From the NCBI GenBank assembly GCA_963813485.1, contig CAWEZE010000020.1, positions 62,001-126,000 on the forward strand: a stretch of DNA of 64,000 nucleotides, given 5' to 3'. The stretch comes from DASQUK01 sp963813485. GTDB lineage: Bacteria; Actinomycetota; Acidimicrobiia; Acidimicrobiales; VFJN01. Positions 33,888-44,250 of the stretch are shown here, piece after piece. How positions within the stretch are numbered: the stretch's first letter is position 1; every line of letters starts with the position of its first letter. The position numbers were made by a program, and so were the translations under genes. Under the pieces are notes generated by a model that worked only from the letters and a program-made list of their open reading frames with translations, was not told the DNA's origin and did no database searches.

Positions 33888-34313
33888 CTAGACGGGGGCG
33901 ACGGCAGCGCGCAGGCGGGCGGCGACCGCGGCCGCCTCCGCCTCGTCGGCGTACCGGCTGCGGGGCCAGAAGAAGCCGCGGAGTCCGTCCTTGGGGTTGC
34001 GTGGCACCACGTGAGTGTGGAGGTGCGGCACGCTCTGGCTGACCCGGTTGTTGATGGCCACGAACGATCCGGCGGCACCCAACGCGTGCTCCATCGCGCC
34101 GGCCAGGCGCTGCGCCCGCTCGAAGTACGGACCCAGCCGCTCGACCGGCAGGTCGGCCAGCGTCTCCAGGTGCTCGCGGGGGACCAGAAGGGTGTGGCCC
34201 GGGAACAGCGGCCGCACGTCCAGGAACGCGACGACCATCTCGTCGTCCAGCACGATGTGCGCGGGCCGGGTGCCGGCGATGATCTCGCAGAACGGACACG
34301 GGCGGGTGGGCAT
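33888..34313 (-). CDS. HIT-family protein
   Basis: A 141-residue HIT hydrolase. N-terminal PCPFCEIIAG carries the CxxC found in many HIT proteins, and the catalytic histidine triad is HLHTHVVPR (about 95-103). FPGHTLLVPREHLETLADL is also typical. HIT proteins hydrolyse nucleotide phosphoramidates or dinucleoside polyphosphates. The ATG at 34313 gives the standard length. It is divergent from lutA with 56 bp between. Confidence 0.93.
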   Translation of the reverse strand: MPTRPCPFCEIIAGTRPAHIVLDDEMVVAFLDVRPLFPGHTLLVPREHLETLADLPVERLGPYFERAQRLAGAMEHALGAAGSFVAINNRVSQSVPHLHTHVVPRNPKDGLRGFFWPRSRYADEAEAAAVAARLRAAVAPV

Positions 34314-34369
34314 GGAGCCAAGAGCGTACGGGTCACGCCCCACGGCGGGCGGCCCCTAGGGTTGAGCCG

Positions 34370-35140
34370 GTGCGGGTCTCCCTGATGATCACGTGTGTCG
34401 TCGACGTGGTGGCGCCGGAGGTGGGCGAGGCCAGCGTGCGCCTCCTGCGCGCCGCGGGCTGCGACGTGTCCTGCAATCTGGCGCAGACATGCTGCGGCCA
34501 ACCGGCGTGGAACGCCGGATTCGCTCGCGAGGCCGCGAAGGTCGCCCGCGCCACCCTCGGCGCGCTCGAGGCCGAGCTCGACGGTGGCGCCGAAGCGGTG
34601 GTGGTGCCGGCCGGCTCGTGCGCCACCATGGTCCGCCAGTTCTGGCCCGAGCTGTTCGACGTGGTCGGCGACGCCGCCGACGCCGCCAGAGCGCGGCGAG
34701 TGGGCGCCCACACCTATGAGCTGTCGGAGTTCCTGGCGACGCGGGCCGATGCGCTGCCGCCGCTGCGCCTCGAACGGCCGGTGCGTGTGGCGTTGCACCA
34801 GAGCTGCCACATGCTCCGCGAGCTGCGGATCGTCGACCAACCGGCCGGCCTGCTCGAGGCCGTCGACGGTTGCGCCCCGGCCGTGTGGGACGGCGCCGAC
34901 CGCTGCTGCGGCTTCGGCGGCACCTTCAGCGTCAAGCTCCCCGAGGCGTCGGTGGCCATGGCCGACGAGAAGCTACGTGCCCTGGCAGTGGTGGAGCCCG
35001 ACCTCGTGGTCGGATGCGACACGTCGTGCCTCATGCACCTCCAGACCCGGTCCGAGGCCGCAGGTGCACCGATCCACGCCCGCCACCTGGCGGAGGTCCT
35101 GGCCGCGGCGCTCCCCGACGACGCGGAGGCCGGGCGATGA
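34370..35140 (+). CDS. lutA: LutA/YkgE-type Fe-S oxidoreductase subunit of lactate utilisation
   Basis: A 256-residue CCG-domain protein with Cys clusters typical of LutA: AQTCCGQPAWNAGF, HQSCHMLRELR, DRCCGFGGTFSVKLPE and GCDTSCLMHL. LutABC oxidises L-lactate to pyruvate using Fe-S centres. It starts with GTG at 34370 and overlaps lutB by 4 bases (ATGA). First gene of a complete lutABC cluster. Confidence 0.93.
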   Translation: MRVSLMITCVVDVVAPEVGEASVRLLRAAGCDVSCNLAQTCCGQPAWNAGFAREAAKVARATLGALEAELDGGAEAVVVPAGSCATMVRQFWPELFDVVGDAADAARARRVGAHTYELSEFLATRADALPPLRLERPVRVALHQSCHMLRELRIVDQPAGLLEAVDGCAPAVWDGADRCCGFGGTFSVKLPEASVAMADEKLRALAVVEPDLVVGCDTSCLMHLQTRSEAAGAPIHARHLAEVLAAALPDDAEAGR

Positions 35141-36540
35141 GCGGTCACCATCAGCTCACCGGAACGACGCTGCGGAGCCGGACCGCTGACGCGGTGGCCG
35201 ACGAGCGCCTGCGGACCAACGTGGCCCGCGCCGTGGACCGCTTCGCCACCCATCGCCACGAGGGGTTGGGCGAGCTCGAGGATCCGGACGGCCTCCGGCG
35301 CGCCGCCCGGGCGGTCAAGCAGCAGGTCCTCGCGGACCTGCCCGGCTTGCTGGAGCGGTTCGCCGACCAGGTGCTGGCCCGGGGAGGGCACGTGTGCTGG
35401 GCACCCACCGCGCAGGACGCCCGCAGCTACGTCGTCGAGACCGTGCGGCGCCATGGCGCCACCCGGGTGGCCAAGTCCAAGTCGATGGCCACCGAGGAGA
35501 TCGACCTCAACGCGGCGCTCGAATCCGCCGGCGCCCAGGTGGTCGAGACCGACCTCGGCGAGTGGATCATCCAGCTCGCCGACGAGACGCCCAGCCACAT
35601 CATCGCCCCTGCGCTCCACCGCGACCGCCACCAGATCCACGACCTCTTCGTCGATACCGTCGGCGCCGAACCTGCGCTGGGCACCGAGCCCACCGAGCTC
35701 GTCGGCTTCGCCCGCGGGCGGCTCCGAGAGGTGTTCCTGGGCGCCGAGGTGGGCATCACCGGCGCCAACATCGCGGTGGCCGAGACCGGCTCGATCGTGC
35801 TGGTGACCAACGAGGGCAACGGTCGTCTGGTGACCGCCCTCCCGCCGGTCCACGTCGTGGTGCTGGGCATGGAACGCCTGGCGGCCGACTGGGCCCAGGC
35901 CGAGCTGCTGCTGACCCTCCTCGCCCGGTCGGCCACCGGGCAGCGGCTCTCGTCGTACACCAACATCGTCACCGGCACCCGTGGCGACGGCGAGGTGGAC
36001 GGGGCGAACGAGCTGCACGTGGTGATCCTCGACAACGGCCGCAGCAACCTGCTGGCCGGCGAGTACCACGAGATGCTCGCCTGCATCCGCTGCGGTGCAT
36101 GCCTCAACGTGTGCCCCGTCTACCGGCAGGTGGGGGGTCACGCCTACGGCTGGGTCTATCCCGGGCCGATGGGGTCGGTGCTCACGCCGCTGCTGGCGCA
36201 CGATCAGCCGGAGGCGGCGGAGCTGGCGGGAGCGTCGACGCTGTGCGGTGCCTGCATGGACGCCTGCCCCGTGCAGATCCCGCTGCAGGACCTCCTGCTG
36301 TCGCTGCGGCGCCGCAAGGCCGAGGGGGCGGGCGCGGCCGAGCGGGCGGCGTGGAGCGCGTGGGCGGCGGCGTGGTCGAACGCCCGGCGCTACGGGGCCA
36401 CGACTCGCCTCGCCACCTGGGGCCGGATGGTGGCGCCGCTGGCCGGGCGCCTACCGGTCGGCCGCTCGTGGGGCGCGGGGCGGACCGTGCCGCGACCGGC
36501 CGAGCGTCGCTTCCGCGACAGCTGGCGGGAGGGCATGTGA
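35137..36540 (+). CDS. lutB: LutB-type iron-sulfur protein of lactate utilisation
   Basis: A 467-residue LutB. The N-terminal LUD domain (SKSMATEEIDLNAALESAGA, AEVGITGANIAVAETGSIVL, VHVVVLGMERL) is followed by two 4Fe-4S motifs, CIRCGACLNVCPVYRQVGGH and LCGACMDACPVQIPLQDLLL, then a helical C terminus. It is the electron-transfer subunit of the lactate oxidase complex. The start overlaps lutA. A large stem-loop separates it from lutC. Confidence 0.95.
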   Translation: MSGHHQLTGTTLRSRTADAVADERLRTNVARAVDRFATHRHEGLGELEDPDGLRRAARAVKQQVLADLPGLLERFADQVLARGGHVCWAPTAQDARSYVVETVRRHGATRVAKSKSMATEEIDLNAALESAGAQVVETDLGEWIIQLADETPSHIIAPALHRDRHQIHDLFVDTVGAEPALGTEPTELVGFARGRLREVFLGAEVGITGANIAVAETGSIVLVTNEGNGRLVTALPPVHVVVLGMERLAADWAQAELLLTLLARSATGQRLSSYTNIVTGTRGDGEVDGANELHVVILDNGRSNLLAGEYHEMLACIRCGACLNVCPVYRQVGGHAYGWVYPGPMGSVLTPLLAHDQPEAAELAGASTLCGACMDACPVQIPLQDLLLSLRRRKAEGAGAAERAAWSAWAAAWSNARRYGATTRLATWGRMVAPLAGRLPVGRSWGAGRTVPRPAERRFRDSWREGM

Positions 36541-36590
36541 GCCGGCTACGCCCGCCCGGTCCCCTCCGCTCACGGGTCCTGTCGCCTCCG

Positions 36591-36642
36591 GTGCGGGGCC
36601 TACCGCCGTCGGCGCCGATAGGCGCCGACAGCGGCCCCGCAT
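36591..36642 (+). terminator. Large GC stem-loop between lutB and lutC
   Basis: GTCGGCGCC (36608-36616) pairs perfectly with GGCGCCGAC (36621-36629) around a GATA loop; the outer GCGGGGCC (36593-36600) pairs with GGCCCCGC (36633-36640), extended by two more pairs. No T tract follows, so it may stabilise or process the mRNA, or attenuate lutC, rather than end transcription. Confidence 0.65.
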
Positions 36643-36724
36643 CCTCAGCGCCACCCGCTCGCTACCCGCCCTCCGCCGGAGGCAGGGAAGCGGCCTCGGC
36701 CTGCGGCCGAGTCGAGGTTGCCTT

Positions 36725-37456
36725 GTGACCGGCGCCGAGCACGGCGACCGGGACCGGTTCCTGGCACCGGCCCGCGACCTGCTGTCGGGGGGCATCCACC
36801 CCAACCCGGTCCACGTGCCGCCCCCGACGCCGTTGCCCAGCGACCCCGTGCCCGAGGCCCGCTACCTCAACCTCGACCCCGACGACCTCGTCGGGAGCTT
36901 TGCGGACGCCGTCGCCCACGCCGAGGGCGTGTGCCACGTGGTCGCGGACGACGTGCCCGACGCGCTCCTCGACCGCATCGTGGCCGAGCTGGGCGAACGC
37001 GACGGGACGTCGGTCGTGGTCTCCGCCGAGCCCGAGGCCCGAGCCGTCGGCGAACGGCTGGCGGCCCGCGGCCTGGCCGTGGCAGCGGCGACGCCGGCCA
37101 CGGCCGCGGCGGCCGGGCTGGGCGTCACGTCCGCCACGGCGGCGATCGCCGCCACGGGTTCGGTCGTGCTGGACAGCCGCCGGGCGGGTGGCCGGGTGGC
37201 GTCGCTGCTTCCGTCCGTTCACCTGTGTGTCGTGCCCGTGAACAGGCTGTTCGCGACACCCGCCGAGGTCTTGCGGCGCCTAGGGTCGGGCGCTGATGCG
37301 CTGCCGCCGTCGTTGGTGGTCGTCACCGGGCCGAGCCGCACCGGTGACATCGAGCAGCTCCTCACGCTCGGAGCCCACGGTCCCACCGCCCTCCACGTGG
37401 TGTTGGTGACGGATGGCCAGAGCGCGTCGCCCGAATCCGGTCCAACCGCCGTTTGA
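36725..37456 (+). CDS. lutC: LutC-type LUD-domain protein of lactate utilisation
   Basis: A 243-residue protein from GTG 36725. The LUD domain is visible: ATAAAAGLGVTSATAAIAAT, GSVVLDSRRAGGRVASLLPS and VHLCVVPVNRLFATPAEVL, then VVTGPSRTGDIEQLLTLGAH and GPTALHVVLV. LutC is the third subunit needed for lactate oxidation. It lacks any Fe-S motif, as expected. It is separated from lutB by 184 bp, longer than usual for this operon, with the stem-loop within. Confidence 0.92.
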   Translation: MTGAEHGDRDRFLAPARDLLSGGIHPNPVHVPPPTPLPSDPVPEARYLNLDPDDLVGSFADAVAHAEGVCHVVADDVPDALLDRIVAELGERDGTSVVVSAEPEARAVGERLAARGLAVAAATPATAAAAGLGVTSATAAIAATGSVVLDSRRAGGRVASLLPSVHLCVVPVNRLFATPAEVLRRLGSGADALPPSLVVVTGPSRTGDIEQLLTLGAHGPTALHVVLVTDGQSASPESGPTAV

Positions 37457-37522
37457 CCGGATCCACCATCCGCGTCTGCGCGCCGGGGCTCGGCTTGACT
37501 GGCCGCCGGTGACCCGTCCGTC

Positions 37523-38853
37523 ATGACTGGGGGTTCTGTGTCCGACCACCCTCTCTCAGGCCGCACCTATGTCGTCGACACGTCGGTGTTGCTGGCCGAT
37601 CCCTCGGCCTGGCAACGCTTCGACGAGCACGAGGTGGTGGTGCCCCTGGTGGTGCTCACGGAGCTCGAGGCCAAGCGCCACCACCCGGAGCTGGGGTGGG
37701 CGGCGCGCCAGACGCTGCGGATGCTCGAGGACCTGCGGGTCCGGCACGGGTCCCTGCTCCGGCCGATGCCGGCCAACGACCATGGCGGCACGCTCCGCGT
37801 CGAGGTCAACCACACGGAGATGGCCGGTTTCCCTGCGGCACTGACCCGCGACACCAACGACCACCGGATCCTGGCGGTCGCCCGCAACCTGGCCGCCGAG
37901 GGCCGTGAGGTCGCGGTGGTGACCAAGGACCTGCCGCTGCGGCTCAAGGCTTCGATCGTGGGGCTCGAGGCCGACGAGTACCGCAACGAGCTCGCGGTCG
38001 ATACCGGCTGGAAGGGGGTCGTGGGGCTCGACGTCGAGCGGGGCGTCATCGACGCGCTCTTCTCCGAGCACGTCGCGGACCTGGCCGAGGCCCGGGACCT
38101 TCCCTGCAACACCGGTGTGGTGCTCCACGCGGGACCGCAGCAGTCGGCCCTCGGGCGCGTGCACGACGACAAGCGGATCCACCTGGCACGCAGCGACCGC
38201 GCGCTGTTCGACGTGCGGGGCCGGTCGGCCGAGCAGCGCATCGCCATCGACCTGCTGGCCGACCACGCCGTGGGCATCGTGAGCCTGGGCGGACCGGCCG
38301 GCACCGGCAAGAGCGTCCTGGCGCTGGCGGCGGGGCTCGACGCCGTGCTCGAGCAGCGCACGCACAACCGGGTCATCGTGTTCCGGCCGATCTTCCCGGT
38401 CGGGGGACAGGACCTCGGCTACCTGCCGGGCTCGGAGACCGAGAAGATGATGCCCTGGGGCGCGGCCGTCACCGACGCGCGGTCGAGGCCATCGCCGGGT
38501 CCGGGGTGATCGACGAGGTGTTCGGGCGGGGGCTGCTCGAGGTGCTACCGCTCACCCACATCCGGGGCCGCAACCTGACCGACAGCTTCGTGATCATCGA
38601 CGAGGCCCAGAATCTCGAGCGCTCGGTGCTGCTGACGGCGCTCAGCCGGCTGGGCCAGGGCAGCCGGGTGGTGCTCACCCACGACGTCGGCCAGCGCGAC
38701 AACCTGCGCGTGGGTCGCCACGACGGCGTGGTCTCGGTGATCGAGACGCTGAAGGGTCACCCCCTGTTCGCCCACGTCTCGCTCACCCGGGCGGAGCGCA
38801 GCCCGGTGGCGGCACTCGTCACGCAGGTGCTCGACGGTGCTCCTGTGCGCTGA
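37523..38853 (+). pseudogene. phoH: PIN-domain PhoH-family ATPase, one frameshift
   Basis: The N-terminal PIN domain reads RTYVVDTSVLLADPSAWQRF and VVTKDLPLRLKASIVGLEAD; the PhoH ATPase part has Walker A SLGGPAGTGKSVLALAAG, then after a frame change VLPLTHIRGRNLTDSFVIID with Walker B IIDEAQNLERS and RVVLTHDVGQRDNLRVG. The two halves join if one base is added at about 38480 (between GACGCG and GTCGAGGCC). Otherwise all motifs are intact over about 443 residues. PIN-PhoH proteins are RNA helicase/endonuclease-type factors. ATG 37523 or GTG 37538 may start it. Confidence 0.88.
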
Positions 38854-38960
38854 ACCACAGCACTAGGGTCACGATCGCTGACAACCAGCTGGGCAGCCGG
38901 CTGCAGAGGTCAGGGGCGGGCATGCCGCCGACCCGCCAGCTGCCGACAAGGGGGAGACCC

Positions 38961-40113
38961 ATGTTTCGACGCGGACGTGTCTTCACGCTCGCCGCTCTTC
39001 TGTCCGTCCTGGCCCTGGTGGGCGCCGCCTGCAGCGACGACGACGATTCGAGCGGCGACAGTGAAGGCGATACCGGTGAGGAAGCCACAGGAGGGGGTGG
39101 CGAAGAAGAGGAAGGTGGCGGCCTGCTCGCCGAGGTGCAGGACCGTGGCACGCTCAACTGCGGCGTCAACGAGACCGTGCCCGGCTTCGGCCTCGTCGAC
39201 GACGCAGGGCGCGTACGCCGGCTTCGACATCGAGTTCTGCAAGGCGGTCGCCGCCGCCGTGCTCGGCGACGCCGAGGCGGTCGAGTACACGCCACTCGAC
39301 GCCGAGACAGCGGTTTCACCGCGCTGCAATCGGGCGAGATCGACGTGCTGATCCGCAACACGACTTACACGGCCAGCCGTGATGGCGGCGACGGCGCCCG
39401 CTTCCTCGCCACGACCTTCTTCGACGGCCAGGGGATGATGGTGCGGGCCGACTCGGGGTTCCAGTCGATCGAAGACATGAACGGCACCACCATCTGCGTG
39501 CTGGCCGGCACCACCACCGAGCTGAACCTCGCCACGCGGTTCGACTCGGCCGGGCTGAGCTACACGCCGCTCACGTTCCCCGATGCCGACGCAGCTCCGG
39601 CGAGGCGTTCGGCGGCCGGACAGTGCGACGGCTGGACCAGCGACCTCTCGCAGCTCGCCGGCCAACGCTCGGCCTTCCCGAGAGGGTGGCCCGACGCCCT
39701 GGTGATCTTCGACGACGCGTTCTCGAAGGAGCCGCTCGGTCCGGCGGTCCGCGACGGCGACGACGAGTGGGCCAGCGCCGTGAACTGGGCGGTGCATCGC
39801 CACCATCCAGGCCGAGGAGTTCGGCATCACGACCGACAACGTCGAGCAGATGACCAGCAGCGAGAACCCCGACATCCTGCGGTTCCTCGGCCAGCCCATC
39901 CCGCCGCCGGACGACCCCGAGGCCGAGCCCGCGCCGTTCGACCCGGGCCTGGGCCTCGACCCCGACTTCGCGGTCGACGTGATCTCGCAGGTGGGCAACT
40001 ACGGCGAGATCTACGACCGCACGGTCGGTCCCGACACCCCGCTCGGCCTGGAGAGGGGCATCAACGCCCAGTGGACCGACGGCGGTCTGCTCTACGCCCC
40101 GCCCTACCGCTGA
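38961..40113 (+). pseudogene. Polar amino-acid ABC transporter substrate-binding lipoprotein, several frameshifts
   Basis: A good ribosome site (GGGGGAGA) precedes ATG 38961. A lipoprotein signal ends LALVGAACSDDD, followed by an acidic Gly linker. The SBP_bac_3 fold continues in shifting frames: GTLNCGVNETVPGFGLVDD, AYAGFDIEFCKAVAAAVLGD, FTALQSGEIDVLIRNTTYTA, MNGTTICVLAGTTTELNLAT and AAGQCDGWTSDLSQLAGQRS, ending DGGLLYAPPYR. Apparent one-base changes lie near 39208 (extra), 39307 (missing), 39591-39617 (compensating pair) and 39797 (extra). It matches the AapJ type (general L-amino acid uptake). Sequencing error is likely; true decay is possible. Confidence 0.85.
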
Positions 40114-40126
40114 GCACCTGACGAGG

Positions 40127-41297
40127 ATGGCCACGCCCGACCGCGACCACGACGCCCGCCGCCGTGGCGCGACGTGCGCATCTTGCGCGTCGCGTTCCAG
40201 GTGGGTGCCGTGGTCGCGGTCGGCGCCTTCCTCGCCTACCTCTACGACAACCTCACGGCCAACCAGCGGGCGCTCGGCGTCGAGACCTCGTTCGACTTCC
40301 TCGACCAGCAGGCCGGATTCCGCATCGCGTACAGCGACTTCTCGCCGAGCGGCACGGTGCTGGAGGCGATGCTGGTCGGCCTGCGCAACACGATCACCGT
40401 GGCGCTGCTGGGCATCGTGCTCACGCTGATCCTCGGCACGCTGGTGGGCATCGCCCGCCTGTCGAGCAACTGGCTGGTGCGGCGGGCCGCGGGCGCCTAC
40501 GTCGAGGCGGTGCGCAACGTGCCGCCGCTGCTGGTGATCATCTTCGTCAACTCGGCGGCACTGGCCACCCTGCCGCCCATCGACGATCCCGAGCGTGTGG
40601 CGGGCGTGCTCCTGACGGTGCGCGAGATCGGTGTCACGGTGCCCCGTGGCGACGGCGGCGGTTGGATCTACGTGGGGCTGCTCGCCGCGGCGCTGGTGGG
40701 CGCCGTGGCGCTGGCGCGGTGGCGGGCCACGGTCGAGGAGCGCACGGGCCGACCGGCCCGGCCCTGGCTGTGGGGCGGTGGGTTGGTCGCCGTCGTCGCC
40801 GTCGGCGCGTGGTTCGCCCTCGACGCCCCGGTCGTGCTGTCTCGTCCCGAGGTGGTGGACCGGGGCATCGAAGGCGGCGTCGCCATGGGCCTGCCGTTCG
40901 TGGCGGTGCTGGTGGGGCTCGTGCTGTACACCGCGACCCATGTGGCCGAGATCGTGCGAGGATCGATCCTGGCCGTGCCCCAAGGGACAGACCGAGGCGG
41001 CGACCGCGGTCGGGCTGTCGACCACGCAGCGGCTGCGCTACGTCGTGCTGCCACAGGCGTTCCGCATCGCCGTGCCGCCCACCGATCAACCAGTTCCTCA
41101 ACCTCACCAAGAACACCTCGCTCGGCGTGGCGGTGGCCTACGGCGAAGCGATGTACGTGACCCGCACGGTGATCGGCAACGGCAACCCGGCCATCCAGTC
41201 GATCCTCGTGGTGATGGCCATGTACCTCGTGGTCTCGCTCGCCATCTCGTTGGTCGCCAACATCGCCAACCGGCGCCTGCGGCTCGTGGAGCGCTGA
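40127..41297 (+). pseudogene. Amino-acid ABC transporter permease (AapQ-like), frameshifted
   Basis: The ATG at 40127 begins MATPDRDHD and changes frame at about 40158 to give VRILRVAFQVGAVVAVGAFL. The permease core is in one frame: RNTITVALLGIVLTLILGTL, YVEAVRNVPPLLVIIF and GLPFVAVLVGLVLYTATHVA; the EAA loop near 40980-41090 needs two changes (TEAATAVGLSTTQRLRYVVL), then NQFLNLTKNTSLGVAVAYGE to the stop overlapping the next ATG. A long periplasmic insert fits the AapQ subfamily. It pairs with the next permease to carry polar amino acids. Confidence 0.83.
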
Positions 41298-42675
41298 TGG
41301 CGGCACCGACCGAGGCCCTCGGCGCACTGGCCGAACCGGTAGCACCGGTCCCCGAGCCGGAGCCGCCGGCCCGCGACCTCACCCCTCGCCAATGGGTACG
41401 CCTGAACCTGCTGTCGAGCCCATTGAACGTTGTTCTCACCGTCGTGTTCGGCGTCGTCGTCGCCTGGGTGATCTTCCGCCTGGCCCGCTGGGTGTTCGTG
41501 ACCGCCGACTGGGCGATCGTCCGGGTCTACCTGCGGCTGTTCATGGTCGGGCTCTTTCCAGCCGACCAGCTCTGGCGCCTGTGGGTGTCCGGCGTACGTG
41601 CTCGCCGCCACGCTCGGGCTGGCAGCCGGCGCGCTGGCCGCCACGAGCGCCCGGCGATCCGCCGAGGCCGGTGATGACGGCGTCGAGGCGTCGATGGCGC
41701 CGATGGCGCCGATGGCGCCGGCAGCGGTGCGACGACGGCAACCGCCGCCGGCTCGGACGGCGCCGCGCCGGGTGGTCCCGTCGGGCCGGCGCCGCACTGC
41801 ACCGTTTCTGGCCAGCGGCCTTGGGCGTCGCCGTCGTGCTGTCGCTCACCCGGACACCGCTGCCTGCCGTGCTCACCATCGGGCTGGTGGCCGTGCTCAC
41901 CGCGGCCGTCGTCGGCGGCGGATGCCTGCCCGCACGCCCTCGCCGCTGGGTGTGGGCTGGCAGTGGTGGTCGGCGTCGTGGTGTCGCTGCAGGTGGTCAC
42001 CGCGGGGCCCGACGGCGTCGGCTGGGACGACTGGGGCGGCCTCCACCTGGCGGTGGCAGCCACCGTGGCGGGCATCGCCTCGGCGTTCCCGCTCGGCTTG
42101 GTCCTGGCGCTGGGCCGCCGCTCGTCGATGCCGGGCGTGCGCGTCCTGTCCACCGGCTACATCGAGGTGTTCCGGGCGGTGCCGCTGGTCACCCTGCTGT
42201 TCGTGGGCCAGTACATGGTGGGTTTCCTGTTCCCCACCTCGATCGATCCGCCCAGCTTCCTGGTTCGGGCCGTGATCGCCATCACGCTGTTCGAGGCGGC
42301 CTACATCGCCGAGATCGTGCGCGGCGGGCTGCAGGCGGTACCCGTGGGACAGGTCGAAGCCGCTCAGGCGATCGGCCTGTCGCCGCCCAAGGTCCTGCGG
42401 CTCGTGGTCCTGCCCCAGGCCCTGCGGGCCGTCATCCCGGCCATGGTCGGGCAGTTCATCAGCCTGTTCAAGGACACGTCGCTGCTGTCGATCATCGGGT
42501 TCGTCGAGCTGCTCGGCGTGGCCAACTTCGCCACCGAGCAGCCCCGCTTCCAGGGTGAGGGGCTCCGGCCCGCTGACCTACGCCTTCGTTGGGCTTCCTG
42601 TTCTGGGCCGTCTGCTCGACGATGTCGCGGGAGAGCCAGCGGCTCGAACGCCGCTTGGGAGTGGGAGAACGATGA
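41297..42675 (+). pseudogene. Amino-acid ABC transporter permease (AapM-like), frameshifted
   Basis: It starts in a TGATG overlap and reads PRQWVRLNLLSSPLNVVLTV and AWVIFRLARWVFVTADWAIV. An extra base near 41591 precedes VLAATLGLAAGALAATSARR; later frames give RFWPAALGVAVVLSLTRTPL and then the core IEVFRAVPLVTLLFVGQYMV, AYIAEIVRGGLQAVPVGQVE and GQFISLFKDTSLLSIIGFVE. Two more changes near 42556 and 42590 restore LTYAFVGL and the end GVGER, whose TGA overlaps the ATPase ATG at 42672. Repeated MAPMAPMAP occurs at 41694-41722. Confidence 0.83.
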
Positions 42676-43474
42676 CCGCCCGGGCCGGACAGTCGGAGCA
42701 GGAAGACCTCGCCGCGCTGGCCACCGAGGCTGGCGGCACCGGAGAGCCGATCATCGTGTGCGAGGGCGTGGAGAAGTGGTTCGGTCGCTTCCAGGCCCTC
42801 CGCGGCATCGACCTGTCCGTGGGCCGCCAGGAGGTGGTCGTGGTCATCGGGCCATCGGGGTCGGGCAAGTCCACGCTCATCCGCTGCATCAACCGCCTCG
42901 AGGAGCACGACCGGGGACGCATCGTGGTCGACGGCACCGAGCTGAACAACGACGTGCGGCGCATCGCCGAGGTGCGGCGTGAGGTCGGCATGGTGTTCCA
43001 GTCGTTCAACCTGTTCCCCCACCTCACCGTTCTCGACAACATCACCCTCGGTCCCCGCAAGGTGCGGCGCTGGCCCAAGGCCAGGGCCGAGCAGGTGGCG
43101 CGGGAGATGCTCGAGCGGGTCAAGATCCCCGAGCAGGCCGGGCAAGTACCCGGGCCAGCTGTCGGGCGGTCAGCAGCAGCGGGTGGCCATCGCCCGGGCG
43201 CTGGCGATGCAGCCCAAGATCATGCTGTTCGACGAGCCCACGTCGGCCCTCGACCCGGAGATGATCGCCGAGGTGCTCGACGTGATGCGGGAGCTGGCCC
43301 GCTCGGGGATGACGATGATCGTGGTGACCCACGAGATGGGCTTCGCCCGAGAGGTGGCCGACCGGGTCATGTTCATGGCCGACGGCGAGATCGTCGAGGT
43401 GGGTACCCCCGACCACTTCTTCCGCGATCCCACACGAGGAGCGCACCAAGCTGTTCCTGAGCCAGATCCTGTAG
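42672..43474 (+). pseudogene. Amino-acid ABC transporter ATP-binding protein (AapP/GlnQ-like), two frameshifts
   Basis: Walker A VVVIGPSGSGKSTLIRCINR, Q loop MVFQSFNLFPHLTVL, signature YPGQLSGGQQQRVAIARALA, Walker B IMLFDEPTSALDPEM and switch His IVVTHEMGFAREVADRV are all present. An extra G at about 43141 (within GCCGGGCAAGTAC) separates the N-terminal half from the signature, and an extra A near 43433 delays the end, which should read HEERTKLFLSQIL at TAG 43472. With both corrected it is about 267 residues. It energises the two upstream permeases. Confidence 0.88.
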
Positions 43475-43517
43475 CGGGATCCTGTTGCCGGCGGTGCCGA
43501 AGGCGTAAAGAGGGCCG

Positions 43518-44090
43518 ATGCTCGTCCCGGGGCCCGTGTACGGGCTCGACATCGAGACCGACACGTCGGTGAACGGGCTCGACCCGGCGGTCGGCGGGAT
43601 CGTCACAGTGGCGCTGTCGAGCCCGCGCGGCGACGAGGTCTTCGACGGGCCCGAGATCGACATGCTCACCGCCGTCGACGCCCGCTTGGCCGAGCTGACG
43701 CCGGGCGTCCTGGCCACCTGGAACGGCGCCTTCTTCGACCTGCCCTTCTTGGCCGACCGAGCGGCCCACCACGGCGTGGCACTCGGTCTGCGGCTCACCC
43801 TCGACCCGCGCATCCCCTCGCGCCGCGACCCGCTTCCCGGTCATCGCGGGGCCTACCGGGCCTGTTGGCACGGCCACCGCCACGTCGACGCATACCAGCT
43901 CTACCGCAGCGACGTGGGGCCGGCCCTGGGCATCTCCTGTTCCCTCAAGGCCATCGCCCGGCTCGTGGGGTTGACCCCGGTCGAGGTGGACCGAGCCCGG
44001 ATCCACGATCTGGCGCCCGACGCGCTCGCCGCCTACGTCGCGAGCGACGCCCGCCTGGCCCGGCTGCTGACCGAGCGCCGCGCCTGGTGA
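43518..44090 (+). CDS. Predicted DEDD-type 3'-5' exonuclease (RNase H-like fold)
   Basis: A 190-residue protein. GPVYGLDIETDTSVNG holds the DxE of exo motif I, LATWNGAFFDLPFLADRAA matches exo II as in DnaQ/PolB-like nucleases, and HVDAYQLYR plus AYVASDARLARLL fit the last acidic site. It has no polymerase domain. It lies 43 bp after the transporter ATPase gene and is free of frameshifts. Nucleic-acid substrate unknown. Confidence 0.75.
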   Translation: MLVPGPVYGLDIETDTSVNGLDPAVGGIVTVALSSPRGDEVFDGPEIDMLTAVDARLAELTPGVLATWNGAFFDLPFLADRAAHHGVALGLRLTLDPRIPSRRDPLPGHRGAYRACWHGHRHVDAYQLYRSDVGPALGISCSLKAIARLVGLTPVEVDRARIHDLAPDALAAYVASDARLARLLTERRAW

Positions 44091-44250
44091 CGACTCGTTC
44101 CGGCGGCGGCACGGCTGAGCGCCGACGCCGGGCGTCCTCGAGTGTCACAGCCCCTCGGTAGTGTCCCGCATCACGGGTTCGTGATCGCCCGCCGGCGCCG
44201 CCCGGTGCAGATCGCCTCTCTCACGGCATCTGCAGCACCGGAGGCGTCCG

